Source: JBDKUD01 sp050943315 (lineage in GTDB: Bacteria; Bacillota; Syntrophomonadia; Syntrophomonadales; Syntrophomonadaceae). Taken from it: 64,000 nt of DNA. A model generated the notes under the pieces. That model did no database searches. It was not told the origin of the DNA and saw nothing but the letters and a program-made list of their open reading frames with translations. Of the stretch, positions 8,411 through 17,259 are shown piece by piece. The DNA lies in contig JBMNOY010000001.1 in the NCBI GenBank assembly GCA_050943315.1, positions 1 to 64,000 of the forward strand, written 5' to 3'. Position 1 is the first letter of the stretch. Every line of letters starts with the position of its first letter. The position numbers were made by a program, and so were the translations under genes.

Positions 8411-11400
8411 AAAGGTTGGAGATTAGGGGGTTCAAATCCTTTGCGAATAATACCGAGATACAGTTAAAACCAGGTATTAATATAGTAATTGGACCGAATG
8501 GTTGTGGCAAAAGCAATATCATTGATGCCGTTCGCTGGGTGCTGGGAGAGTCGAATATTCGAAATCTCCGCGGTCAGAGTAATGAAGACGTAATTTTTAA
8601 CGGTACTGACAATAAAAAAGCCCTGGGCGTTGCCAGCGTGGAAATGACTATTGATAATTCCTGTCACAGCTTGCCGGTGGACTATAATGAAGTAACCACT
8701 GGCCGAAAGATTTACCGTTCCGGCGAGAGTGAGTTTTATCTTAATAAAACCCGGGTTAGACTTAAAGATATAACCAGCCTTTTTACTGGCACCGGACTGG
8801 GTAAAAAAGGTTATACCATAATTAGCCAGGGTGAATTGGAACAGGTTCTAAACGCCCAGGGCTTCGAACGGAGGCTTATATTAGAAGAAGCCTCAGGAAT
8901 AATTAAGCACCGCCAGGAAAGGGACGAAGTTAAGCGCCGAATTACAGCCACCAACAGTGACCTAACCCGTCTTAGCGATATCCTCTTGGAACTGGACAGC
9001 CGTAAAACGGAGCTGGAGGTAAAATCGAAAAAAGCTCGCACGTATCTTAAGGTAGCTGAGGAATGCCGTAATTTGGAGCAAGTGCTTCTCAGCCACGAAA
9101 TTAATAAGGTGGTTTCTGACCTGTCAGATAGGAAAGAAGCACTCCGGCTCAAACAAGAAGCCCGAAAAAACATCCAGCTGGCCATTATGCAACAGGAACA
9201 GGAGCTAAAGGAGCAAGAGCAGCAATTGGAGAACCAGAGAAATCTGGAAAACGACCTCAAGGAGCAAAAGCATTCTCTGGAAAGCCAGCTTAGCCAACTG
9301 AAGTCCGAAGTGGCGCTGTATGAAGAGAAAATAAGGAATTGCCATGAGCGTATTAGAACAGCTGTTGCTGATCAGAATAAATACACTCCTTTAGCGGAAA
9401 AACTGGAGCAGGATCTTGCGACAACCATACGCGATTATGATACCGAAAGACAAAGATATACAGAGAAATGTGAGGAAAGCCAGGTTTTGGCTGAAGATAT
9501 TAGTAAATCCAAAAAACAAATAGACGAAATGAGCAGTCATTTCGAGACCTCCCAAAACCTGATCTTTGAACATTTAAACCGGGAATCAAATCTTAAGAGC
9601 CAGATTGCTGAAAAAGAGCAATCTATCAACCAGGCCCGGGAGAAAAAAGAAAGATTAGTTATCCACATTGAAGAGGCTTCAGCCAGATTAAAAAATCTCA
9701 GTGAAGCCCTGAACAAAGTAAAACAAAATGATAAAGAGATTGCCCAAGAAATCCAGGCTTATGAACAAGCGGCAAGTGATTGGGAAAATAAAAAGGTTAA
9801 GATTACCGACTCTATAAAGACTATGGAGCAGGAATACAAACAGCTTAAGCGTGATGCCATTAATCTGGAAACTAAGCTAGCATCCATAAAGGATATGGAT
9901 AAGAATTATAGCGGTTATTCCGAAGGAGTTAAAGCAGTTCTGGGCGGGGGGAAAAAGAGCCAGCCCGTAGTAAAAGGAATAATCGGGGTTATCGGAGAAT
10001 TAATTGATGTTCCGCCGGGAATGGAAGTCGCTGTTGAAGTAGCGATGGGCAGAGGCTGGGAAAATATCGTGGTAGAGAAAGCTGACCAGGCCCAAAAGGC
10101 TATACAATACCTCAAGAATAATCGCCTGGGCAGGGTGACATTTCTACCCTTGGACATTTTAAAAACTCAACCGGTACCTGCCAAGATGCTGCAGGAGGTT
10201 TGTTCTCTGACCGGAGTGCTGGGTATCGCATCACGATTGGTGGCTTTCGATCCCCGCTGCCAAAAAGCGATCGATTATTTACTGGGCAGAATTCTAATCG
10301 TAGATAGTATGGATTCTGGTCTTAAGGTCTTTAAGGATACCCGCTATTCTTTACGATTGGTCACTCTAGAAGGGGAAGTCATCAATACCAGTGGAGCCAT
10401 ATCCGGAGGTATAAAACCCTCCCGCTCGAATAGCCCCTTGCAGCGCAAAACCGAAGAAAAGAATATCACTCGGCGGCTGGAACAACAACGTCAATCTATA
10501 AATAGAATTAACAAACATATGGAAAAATTGAGCGCTGATCTGGCCGAGATCGAAACCTCATATAATAATGCCCGTAACCATCTTATGGAATGCCGATTCC
10601 AAAAAGATATCTTAAATAGAGAACTTAATAAGATACAAAGTGATATAAAGGTTTGTACTCAGGGCCGCAATACGGACATAGAGAATGTGGGCCGTTTAGA
10701 TAAGAGAATAAACCAATTGGAGCTGGGGATTGCCGAATTAGAGGAGAGCTATACGGTTATCAGGCAGGAAAATGAAAAACTATCCGAAGACCTCGAGAAA
10801 AACAAGGCTGATGTTGATACCAGGATCAGAGAATATGAGATGAAGAAGGAACGTTTAAAGGCCTATACTGATCAGCTGAACATGAAAAAGAAAGAACTCG
10901 AAAATATGGAGAAAAACATTAACCAGTTCAAGCAGGTAAAGAAATCTTATCAAGATTCATTAGAAGAGGCCAGACTGCTTAATGACAGAATGAATAAAGA
11001 TATTAAGGATTATGACAACCGCGTTACATCAATAAAATCGCAAATTGTTACTCTTACGACGGAACTGGAAACTTGTCTGCGGGGCATAGCCAGTACCCGA
11101 CAGCAGCAGCAACAATATGCCGCTAAGGCCAGCCAAATACGTACAGCAATACGGCCCCGGAAAAACGAATTGCTCGAATTAGAAGGCAGTACCAGAAATA
11201 TAGAGATACATATCACCAGGTTGGAAACCGAGTTGGAAGGTATACAAAACAAATGGAGGGACCGGTTTCAAAGTGATCCCCCGCTTCCCCGGAATGAATT
11301 CTTGTCAGCCCGGGAGATTAAGGACTATAAAGCACAAATCAGTGAATCCCTCAAATACATAGAAGAATTGGGTCCGGTCGATATAAGTGCAATAGAGGAA

Positions 11401-11979
11401 TATGAAGAAATTAAAAACCGTTATGACTTTATGTATACCCAGTACTCGGATTTGCAGGAAGCGAAAATAAGGCTGGAAAACCTTGTACAAGAAACAGAAA
11501 AATTAATGATTAAACAATTTGCCCACTTTATGGTACTTGCCAATGAAAGTTTCAATATGACATTTAACCAGATTTTTGGCGGAGGTGAAGCACATCTAAA
11601 ACTGGAATCAGGCGATAAGTTTGATGCCGGTGTAGAATTAACAGTAAAATTGCCCGGGAAAAAGTACCAGTCACTGAGTTTATTATCCGGAGGGGAAAGA
11701 GCCTTAACCTGTATTGCTTTACTCTTTGCGCTGTTAAGATTAAGACCGGCTCCTTTCTGCCTTCTTGATGAGATAGATGCTGCATTAGATGAGGTGAATC
11801 TGCTAAGATTTACGAGCTTCCTGAAGAAGATGGCCGCAGATATGCAGTTTATTGTTATTACTCATCGCCAGGCCACAATTGCGGCCGGGGAAAATATTTA
11901 CGGAGTGACTATGCCTGAAGAAGGAGTGTCGACAGTTTTAACGGTAAATTATAATGAAGCTGAATCCCTCGCGGGATAA
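8401..11979 (+). CDS. smc: Chromosome segregation protein SMC
   Basis: A full-length 1192-residue SMC ATPase for chromosome compaction and segregation, working with ScpA and ScpB. Walker A GPNGCGKSNIID is near residue 32; two long coiled coils (about 170-500 and 670-1020) flank a hinge near 515-660 with the glycine-rich SGAISGG segment; the ABC signature LSLLSGGERAL and Walker B CLLDEIDAALDE are near residues 1095-1130. The start codon is GTG, with AGGAGG 6 bases upstream, giving MYLKRLEIRGFKSF. smc-ftsY is a conserved Bacillota pair. Confidence 0.97.
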   Translation: MYLKRLEIRGFKSFANNTEIQLKPGINIVIGPNGCGKSNIIDAVRWVLGESNIRNLRGQSNEDVIFNGTDNKKALGVASVEMTIDNSCHSLPVDYNEVTTGRKIYRSGESEFYLNKTRVRLKDITSLFTGTGLGKKGYTIISQGELEQVLNAQGFERRLILEEASGIIKHRQERDEVKRRITATNSDLTRLSDILLELDSRKTELEVKSKKARTYLKVAEECRNLEQVLLSHEINKVVSDLSDRKEALRLKQEARKNIQLAIMQQEQELKEQEQQLENQRNLENDLKEQKHSLESQLSQLKSEVALYEEKIRNCHERIRTAVADQNKYTPLAEKLEQDLATTIRDYDTERQRYTEKCEESQVLAEDISKSKKQIDEMSSHFETSQNLIFEHLNRESNLKSQIAEKEQSINQAREKKERLVIHIEEASARLKNLSEALNKVKQNDKEIAQEIQAYEQAASDWENKKVKITDSIKTMEQEYKQLKRDAINLETKLASIKDMDKNYSGYSEGVKAVLGGGKKSQPVVKGIIGVIGELIDVPPGMEVAVEVAMGRGWENIVVEKADQAQKAIQYLKNNRLGRVTFLPLDILKTQPVPAKMLQEVCSLTGVLGIASRLVAFDPRCQKAIDYLLGRILIVDSMDSGLKVFKDTRYSLRLVTLEGEVINTSGAISGGIKPSRSNSPLQRKTEEKNITRRLEQQRQSINRINKHMEKLSADLAEIETSYNNARNHLMECRFQKDILNRELNKIQSDIKVCTQGRNTDIENVGRLDKRINQLELGIAELEESYTVIRQENEKLSEDLEKNKADVDTRIREYEMKKERLKAYTDQLNMKKKELENMEKNINQFKQVKKSYQDSLEEARLLNDRMNKDIKDYDNRVTSIKSQIVTLTTELETCLRGIASTRQQQQQYAAKASQIRTAIRPRKNELLELEGSTRNIEIHITRLETELEGIQNKWRDRFQSDPPLPRNEFLSAREIKDYKAQISESLKYIEELGPVDISAIEEYEEIKNRYDFMYTQYSDLQEAKIRLENLVQETEKLMIKQFAHFMVLANESFNMTFNQIFGGGEAHLKLESGDKFDAGVELTVKLPGKKYQSLSLLSGGERALTCIALLFALLRLRPAPFCLLDEIDAALDEVNLLRFTSFLKKMAADMQFIVITHRQATIAAGENIYGVTMPEEGVSTVLTVNYNEAESLAG

Positions 11980-12022
11980 CAGATAAAAAGCCCTAAATGA
12001 GCATAAAAGGATGGATCTGGGA

Positions 12023-13126
12023 ATGGCATTTTTTGATCGATTTAGAAACAAGAAAAAGGTTAATACTGAACAAGAACCTAATCAACAGTTGGTGGAACAA
12101 GTTAGTCAGGATGTGGCGGTCGATAACGATAATGACCAGCAGGTTAAATTATCGCCCGTTCTGCAACCGGTTTCAGTACAAGAAGAGGTTGAGACAGCTC
12201 CAGTCAAGAAGATGGGTCTCTTTGACAAACTGAAGCAAGGTTTAAGCAAAACCAGGCAAAATATCACCGGGAAGATTGAGACCCTGGTTAAAAGCTCGAG
12301 TAAGCTTGATGATGATTTCTTTGAAGAGCTGGAAGAAATATTAATACAGGCTGATGTAGGGGTAAATACTTCTCTGGAGTTGGTAGACAATATTAGAAAG
12401 GCTATAAAGAAAGAGAAAATCAACGATCCGTCTAAGGTCACTGAATTGTTAAAAATGGAGGTAGCCCGGATTCTTGATTCTCCTGCCGTTCCTCTAAATA
12501 TTAGTGCACAACCGCCGACGGTTATTTTGGTAGTTGGTGTCAATGGGGCCGGAAAAACAACTTCAATCGCCAAATTAGCCCATCGGTTTAAAAAGGACAA
12601 CCGCAAAGTGTTATTAGCTGCCGGCGATACCTTCAGGGCTGCGGCCATAGATCAGCTCCAGATTTGGGCAGACCGTGTGGGAGTTGAACTAATCAAACAT
12701 CAGGAAGGCTCGGACCCCGGGGCAGTGGTGTTTGATGCTTTAGGTGCGGCCCGGGCCCGTAAAGCGGATGTTTTGATAATTGATACGGCGGGAAGGCTGC
12801 AGAATAAGACTAATTTGATGAAAGAAATCGGCAAGGTGCGTAAAGTAATTGATAATGAAATGCCGGGTGCACCGCATGAGGTTCTGCTGGTACTGGATGC
12901 CACAACAGGACAGAATGCCATTAGTCAGGCAAAAATCTTCGAAGAGTCCACCGGAGTTACCGGTATTATACTCACCAAACTGGATGGCACAGCTAAAGGA
13001 GGCATCGTGCTGGCAGTTGCCCAGGAGCTGAACATACCGGTAAAAATGGTGGGCGTGGGAGAAGGAATGGAGGACCTAAGGGAGTTTTCCGCGCAGGATT
13101 TTGCCAATGCATTATTTGCCGAGTAG
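12023..13126 (+). CDS. ftsY: Signal recognition particle receptor FtsY
   Basis: FtsY is the membrane-associated GTPase that receives ribosome-SRP complexes. The NG domain shows GVNGAGKTTSIAKLAH (G1), DTFRAAAIDQL (G2), DTAGRLQNKTNLM (G3), TKLDGTAKGG (G4) and the closing VGVGEGMEDL. I prefer ATG 12023 (MAFFDRFRNKKK) because AAGGA lies 11 bases upstream; ATG 12011 has the same sequence directly against it with no spacing. The N terminus carries an extra acidic segment, and a second FFDRF-like motif, GLFDKLKQGLSKTRQN, begins near residue 67, which is where many Bacillota FtsY proteins start. The next gene is 198 bases away. Confidence 0.94.
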   Translation: MAFFDRFRNKKKVNTEQEPNQQLVEQVSQDVAVDNDNDQQVKLSPVLQPVSVQEEVETAPVKKMGLFDKLKQGLSKTRQNITGKIETLVKSSSKLDDDFFEELEEILIQADVGVNTSLELVDNIRKAIKKEKINDPSKVTELLKMEVARILDSPAVPLNISAQPPTVILVVGVNGAGKTTSIAKLAHRFKKDNRKVLLAAGDTFRAAAIDQLQIWADRVGVELIKHQEGSDPGAVVFDALGAARARKADVLIIDTAGRLQNKTNLMKEIGKVRKVIDNEMPGAPHEVLLVLDATTGQNAISQAKIFEESTGVTGIILTKLDGTAKGGIVLAVAQELNIPVKMVGVGEGMEDLREFSAQDFANALFAE

Positions 13127-13141
13127 TTAAATGCTATTAAA

Positions 13142-13165
13142 ATTTAACACAGATTAACACTGATC
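13142..13165 (-). repeat. Dispersed ACACAGATTA-type repeat, copy a
   Basis: AACACAGATTAACACTGATC just after the ftsY stop. ACACAGATTAA recurs in inverted orientation about 110 bases downstream (TTAATCTGTGTG, copy b). Member of a degenerate family whose other copies lie near 17.2, 17.8, 18.0, 20.5 and 45.5 kb, all at gene borders. Confidence 0.5.
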
Positions 13166-13257
13166 TGATTTTAAGGAGACAGAATTTTTGGGGTAAATAC
13201 CTCAGTAAATTCCCACTGGTGTTATTTTCTGTAGCCATGGGGTAACGCAATTAGGAT

Positions 13258-13270
13258 TAATCTGTGTGCC
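13258..13270 (+). repeat. Dispersed repeat, copy b
   Basis: TTAATCTGTGTG between ftsY and mtnP, the inverted partner of copy a. Together they bracket the 100 bases in front of the mtnP cluster. Confidence 0.45.
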
Positions 13271-13324
13271 TTTGCCTAAGTGAGCTTAGGTTTAATTCTT
13301 TTTTGATGTTAAGGAGGTTTCTTA

Positions 13325-14116
13325 ATGCCTGAAGTTGCGATAATTGGAGGTACCGGGGTTTATGATCCGGGTTTGCTGACTGATACCCGGGAATATGTTC
13401 AGGGTACTGAATATGGGGATGTAAAAGTTTTAGTCGGTAAACATAATGGGATTGAAGTCGCCTTTATTCCCCGACATGGTTCTAAGCACAGTGTTCCTCC
13501 CCATCTGATTAATTTCCGCGCTAATATTATGGCTTTATATAAGATTGGGGTAAGAAGTATCCTGGGTACGGCAGCGGTAGGATCGCTTAATTATGACTAC
13601 AAACCTGGTGAAGTGGTTTTGGCCGATCAGTTCCTGGATTTTACCAAACAGCGTATCAGCACCTTTTTTGAGGGCGGGGAACAAGGCGTTATTCATTGTG
13701 ATATGACAGTGCCGTACTGTCCTGAATTAAGGAAGGTTTTACAGCACAGCGCTGATGAGAAAGGTATTAATATTCACAACGGCGGGGTGTACGTATGTAC
13801 TGAAGGCCCGCGGTTTGAAACCTCGGCAGAGATTGCCATGTTTAAACAACTTGGCGGGGATATAGTTGGTATGACAAGCGTTCCCGAAGTATGCCTGGCC
13901 AGGGAATTAGGCATTTGCTATGCAAATGTTTCGATTGTGACTAATTTTGCCGCGGGAATCTCACCCAAGCTTCTTACCCATAATGAGGTAGTGGAAGTTA
14001 TGGGTAAGAGCCTCAGTAAATTAAGGAGCTTGTTAATGGATAGTATTAAGGGTATACTACTGCCCCGGAAATGCAATTGTTCTAGTATAGCTGAGACTTC
14101 AGGTGTGCTGAAATGA
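13325..14116 (+). CDS. mtnP: MTAP/PNP-family nucleoside phosphorylase, probably acting on 6-oxopurine 5'-deoxynucleosides
   Basis: A 263-residue member of the methylthioadenosine/purine nucleoside phosphorylase family. Seen motifs: IIGGTGVYD at residues 6-14 (phosphate loop), FIPRHGSKHSVPPH near 48-60, LGTAAVGSL near 80, TEGPRFETSAEI at 159-170 and GMTSVPE at 182-188. At the base-binding site the sequence is Asn207-Phe-Ala209. In MTA phosphorylases this is Asp-x-Asp, reading adenine; Asn is typical of 6-oxopurine enzymes. With an adenosine deaminase relative in the cluster, the substrate may be methylthioinosine or 5'-deoxyinosine. A strong AAGGAGGT site precedes ATG; the stop overlaps mtnA as ATGA. 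Symbol chosen by context. Confidence 0.85.
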   Translation: MPEVAIIGGTGVYDPGLLTDTREYVQGTEYGDVKVLVGKHNGIEVAFIPRHGSKHSVPPHLINFRANIMALYKIGVRSILGTAAVGSLNYDYKPGEVVLADQFLDFTKQRISTFFEGGEQGVIHCDMTVPYCPELRKVLQHSADEKGINIHNGGVYVCTEGPRFETSAEIAMFKQLGGDIVGMTSVPEVCLARELGICYANVSIVTNFAAGISPKLLTHNEVVEVMGKSLSKLRSLLMDSIKGILLPRKCNCSSIAETSGVLK

Positions 14117-15150
14117 TTAAAACTATATTCTTTGCTGATGATAGCGTGTTTGTACTGGACCAGAACCAATTGCCTGGCCAGGTTGTTTACGAGCAGTGCC
14201 ATACCCCTGCTGAAATAGCCCGGGCGATAAAAATGCTTAAGGTCAGGGGGGCACCTTTGATAGGTGTAACGGCAGCTTTTGGCATGGTACTGGCAGCCCG
14301 GAATTACCAGGGAAAAGACTTAAAGCAATATCTTCAGGAAACGGCTGCCCTGCTGGTTTCTACGCGGCCCACAGCGGTGAATCTATTATGGGCCATAAAG
14401 AGAATGCTAAAAGTTATTGATGCCGCCAGCACCCACAGCAGCGAAGAAATAGTACAGTTACTGACTGATGAAGCCCTGCTCATGTATGAGGAAGACATTG
14501 CTATAAACCGGGCTATTGGTCATAATGGACAGGAATTGCTGGGACCCGGCAGCAGGGTAATGACCATATGTAATGCTGGGGCACTGGCTACCTGTGGATA
14601 TGGTACAGCTCTGGGAGTAATTCGGGCCGCTCATGAACGCGGAAAAATTGATATGGTGTGGGCCTGTGAAACCAGGCCGGTTTTGCAGGGCTCTCGGCTT
14701 ACGGTGTGGGAACTGACTGAGGACAATATACCGGTTACCTTAATAACCGACAATATGGCCGGCTATACTATGGCCAGACAGCATATTGATGCCGTAATAA
14801 CTGGTGCCGACCGGGTTGCCGCCAATGGTGATACAGCCAATAAAATCGGCACCTATTCACTGGCGGTGCTGGCCTTCTATCATCATATACCCTTTTATAT
14901 TGCCGCTCCTTTGTCTACTTTTGACACTTCCAAAAGTTCCGGAGGAGATATTCCTATTGAGGAACGGGATGCTGACGAGGTGCGTCAGGTAGGCGGCCAA
15001 TTATTAACTGTTAGTGGAGCCAAGGTATTCAATCCTGCCTTTGATATTACACCTTACCAGCTAATTACCGGTATTATTACCGAAAAAGGTATAATCAAGC
15101 CGCCTTTTAGAGAGAACATTAATTCTAAGTTTCAGGAGTTGAACCAATGA
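14113..15150 (+). CDS. mtnA: 5-methylthioribose-1-phosphate isomerase family protein
   Basis: MtnA converts 5-methylthioribose-1-phosphate, and also 5-deoxyribose-1-phosphate, to the ribulose phosphate. The 345-residue protein has LKVRGAPLIGVTAAFG at 42-57, RPTAVNLLWA near 85, the catalytic cysteine Cys153 in ICNAGALAT, CETRPVLQGSRLT near 185 and the catalytic Asp233 in TGADRVAANGD. These match the MtnA branch of the eIF2B-like family rather than true eIF2B. It overlaps both neighbours by 4 bases (ATGA), so mtnP, mtnA and the aldolase gene form one translation unit. Confidence 0.93.
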   Translation: MIKTIFFADDSVFVLDQNQLPGQVVYEQCHTPAEIARAIKMLKVRGAPLIGVTAAFGMVLAARNYQGKDLKQYLQETAALLVSTRPTAVNLLWAIKRMLKVIDAASTHSSEEIVQLLTDEALLMYEEDIAINRAIGHNGQELLGPGSRVMTICNAGALATCGYGTALGVIRAAHERGKIDMVWACETRPVLQGSRLTVWELTEDNIPVTLITDNMAGYTMARQHIDAVITGADRVAANGDTANKIGTYSLAVLAFYHHIPFYIAAPLSTFDTSKSSGGDIPIEERDADEVRQVGGQLLTVSGAKVFNPAFDITPYQLITGIITEKGIIKPPFRENINSKFQELNQ

Positions 15151-15797
15151 TACACTTAAAAGAACGCAAGGATGTAATGAATACAGCCCAGCAAATATTT
15201 TTCAGTAAGCTTGTCTCTGGCACCTGGGGCAATGTAAGTGTAAGGATACCCGGTGAGGAATTAATGGCTATTACCCCCAGTGGGATGGCTTATGATACCC
15301 TGACGGTAGAAGATATGGTGCTGGTAGACATGAATGGAGTTGTGCAGGAAGGGAACTGGAAGCCATCCATTGAAACAGCCATGCATACACAGATATACAG
15401 AAACCGCCCCGATGTTAATGCTATAGTACATGTTCACAGCCTTTATGCCACTATATTTGCCGTAGCCGGTAAAAACATTCCCGTGGTGACCGAGGAAACC
15501 GCCCAGGTAATAGGACACGAAATAGAAGTGGCTGCTTATGCCATCTGCGGAAGCCATGAACTGGCAGTTAATACTATTGCTGCCCTGGGTTTAGGCCGGG
15601 CAGTGCTGTTGGCAAATCATGGCCTGATTGGTGTAGGAAACAATACCCAAGATGCGGTTAAAGTATGTATGGTGGCGGAAAAATCTGCGCAAATAGCCTT
15701 AGGTGCTCATCAACTGGGACAGGTTAATTCGTTGTCTCCGGCGGACATAAGCGTACTAAATAATAATTATAAGACCTACGGGCAGAGTAAAAAATGA
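15147..15797 (+). CDS. Class II (zinc) aldolase, probable 5-(methylthio/deoxy)ribulose-1-phosphate aldolase
   Basis: A 216-residue FucA/AraD-type class II aldolase. Zinc ligands are expected at His95 and His97 (IVHVHSLYA) and His158 (LANHGLIGVG), with catalytic Glu76 in KPSIETAMH and the phosphate site in GTWGNVSVR and TPSGMAYD. Context is the main guide: it is fused in translation to mtnA, and the usual MtnB/MtnC/MtnD methionine-salvage enzymes are absent. The known alternative is the DHAP shunt, in which such an aldolase splits the ribulose phosphate to DHAP and (methylthio)acetaldehyde. An L-fuculose or ribulose-phosphate sugar role is possible but fits the neighbours less well. Confidence 0.8.
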   Translation: MIHLKERKDVMNTAQQIFFSKLVSGTWGNVSVRIPGEELMAITPSGMAYDTLTVEDMVLVDMNGVVQEGNWKPSIETAMHTQIYRNRPDVNAIVHVHSLYATIFAVAGKNIPVVTEETAQVIGHEIEVAAYAICGSHELAVNTIAALGLGRAVLLANHGLIGVGNNTQDAVKVCMVAEKSAQIALGAHQLGQVNSLSPADISVLNNNYKTYGQSKK

Positions 15798-15861
15798 TAT
15801 AGGGTCAAAAAATTAGATTAATGACCTGATGTCTTTTCTAAGTTGGAAGAGGAGATGAAAA

Positions 15862-17154
15862 ATGAGATTATTACTACAGAATATCAGTATTATTCCCATG
15901 ACCGCAAATAACCTGGTGCTGGAGAAAGGTTATATTGTAATTGAGGACCAGTTTATTAAAGAGGTTGGCGAAGGGGATGCTCCAGAAGGAGCTTATGACC
16001 GTATTATTGACGGAACCAATAAGGTAGCATTACCAGGTTTTATCAATACCCACACCCATGCCGCTATGAGCTTATTGCGCGGTTATGCTGATGACCTGCC
16101 TTTAAAGGAATGGCTGGAAACCAAGATCTGGCCTTTAGAAGCCAAAATGACTGCGGATGATATGTACTGGGGAACTATGCTGGCTATTGTGGAGATGATT
16201 AAGTCTGGTACCACTACCTTTCATGATATGTATTTCTACATGGATAATGTGGCTCAGGCGGTTAAAGAGACCGGTATTAGGGCTGTCCTTGCCCGGGGTA
16301 TGATCGGAATAGGGCCGGAAAATGAATTGGCTATTACCGAAAGCAGAGAATTGATTAAGAAATGGCACCGGACTGCCAATGATCGGATAAGTTTCCGGCT
16401 TGGTCCCCACGCGCCCAATACTTGTCCGCCTGATTATCTAAAAAGAGTAATTGCCATGGCCGATGAATTACAGGCAGACATACATATTCATTTGGCTGAG
16501 ACAATAGGAGAGGTTAACTTTTGCCGGGAACAATACGGAAAAACTCCCATCGGTCTGATGGAATCACTGGGCATGTTTAGACACCATGTTTTAGCTGCCC
16601 ATTGTGTGCATGTTACCCCCGAAGATATTGATATTCTTAAGAAATATAATGTGGGTGTTGCTCATAACCCGGAAAGCAATATGAAACTATCCAGCGGTAT
16701 AGCACCGGTTCCGCAGATGCTTGATGCTGGTATACCGGTAGCCCTGGGAACAGATGGGGCATCCAGTAATAACAATCTGGACATGCTGCAGGAAATGCGC
16801 AGCTGTGCTTTATTGCATAAGGTGAATACTCTTAATCCAACCGTTATTCCGGCCAGTCAGGCATTGGAGATGGCAACTGCCAACGGCGCCACAGCGCTTT
16901 GTCTGGAAAAGGAAGTCGGGCAGTTGAAACCAGGTATGAAAGCAGATATTATTTTAATGGATTTGTCTCCGGCCCATATGACTCCACGTTATGATATCCT
17001 GGCTAATATTGTTTATTCTGCTCAAGCAGCTGATGTGCTTACGGTTATTGTAGATGGTAATATTCTTATGGAGGACAGGGTATTAAAGACTATCAATGAG
17101 GAGGAAGTTCTGGAAAAATGCCGGGACATTGCGCGGCGTTTTGTGAAAGGTTAG
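15862..17154 (+). CDS. mtaD: 5-methylthioadenosine / S-adenosylhomocysteine / 5'-deoxyadenosine deaminase
   Basis: A 430-residue amidohydrolase of the MTA/SAH deaminase group. Metal ligands and active-site residues are His64 and His66 (NTHTHAAMS), His210 with Glu213 (HIHLAET), His247 (AAHCVHV) and Asp298 (LGTDGASSNNNLDM); GPHAP at 182-186 is also typical. It turns the adenine of MTA, SAH or 5'-deoxyadenosine into hypoxanthine. Its place behind the phosphorylase, isomerase and aldolase suggests deamination before phosphorolysis. An AGAGGAGAT ribosome site precedes ATG; it follows the aldolase by 64 bases, probably in the same operon. The exact nucleoside preference cannot be read from sequence. 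Confidence 0.88.
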   Translation: MRLLLQNISIIPMTANNLVLEKGYIVIEDQFIKEVGEGDAPEGAYDRIIDGTNKVALPGFINTHTHAAMSLLRGYADDLPLKEWLETKIWPLEAKMTADDMYWGTMLAIVEMIKSGTTTFHDMYFYMDNVAQAVKETGIRAVLARGMIGIGPENELAITESRELIKKWHRTANDRISFRLGPHAPNTCPPDYLKRVIAMADELQADIHIHLAETIGEVNFCREQYGKTPIGLMESLGMFRHHVLAAHCVHVTPEDIDILKKYNVGVAHNPESNMKLSSGIAPVPQMLDAGIPVALGTDGASSNNNLDMLQEMRSCALLHKVNTLNPTVIPASQALEMATANGATALCLEKEVGQLKPGMKADIILMDLSPAHMTPRYDILANIVYSAQAADVLTVIVDGNILMEDRVLKTINEEEVLEKCRDIARRFVKG

Positions 17155-17189
17155 CAATAGGTTAAAACGGTATACGCTATAGACAAGTA

Positions 17190-17236
17190 ATTAGTCTGCG
17201 TTACTTTGGGCAGCTTAGGAATCCGTGTTTAAGAAT
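17190..17236 (+). repeat. Dispersed repeat, copy c
   Basis: AGTCTGCGTTA followed about 20 bases later by ATCCGTGTTTAAG, between mtaD and mobB. Reverse-complemented it reads CACGGATT and AACGCAGACTAA, like copy e. No hairpin with a T run is present, so it is not a simple terminator. Confidence 0.45.
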
Positions 17237-17259
17237 AAAATAAAGAAGGGTAGGATAAT

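Noticed and set aside
8811..9260. Long open frame antisense to smc (149 codons)
   Set aside because: It lies wholly inside the smc coding sequence, has a serine/arginine-rich low-complexity product and no ribosome site; it is a shadow of the coiled-coil codons.
12106..12648. 180-codon open frame antisense to ftsY
   Set aside because: Fully inside ftsY with no recognisable domain or ribosome site; shadow frame.
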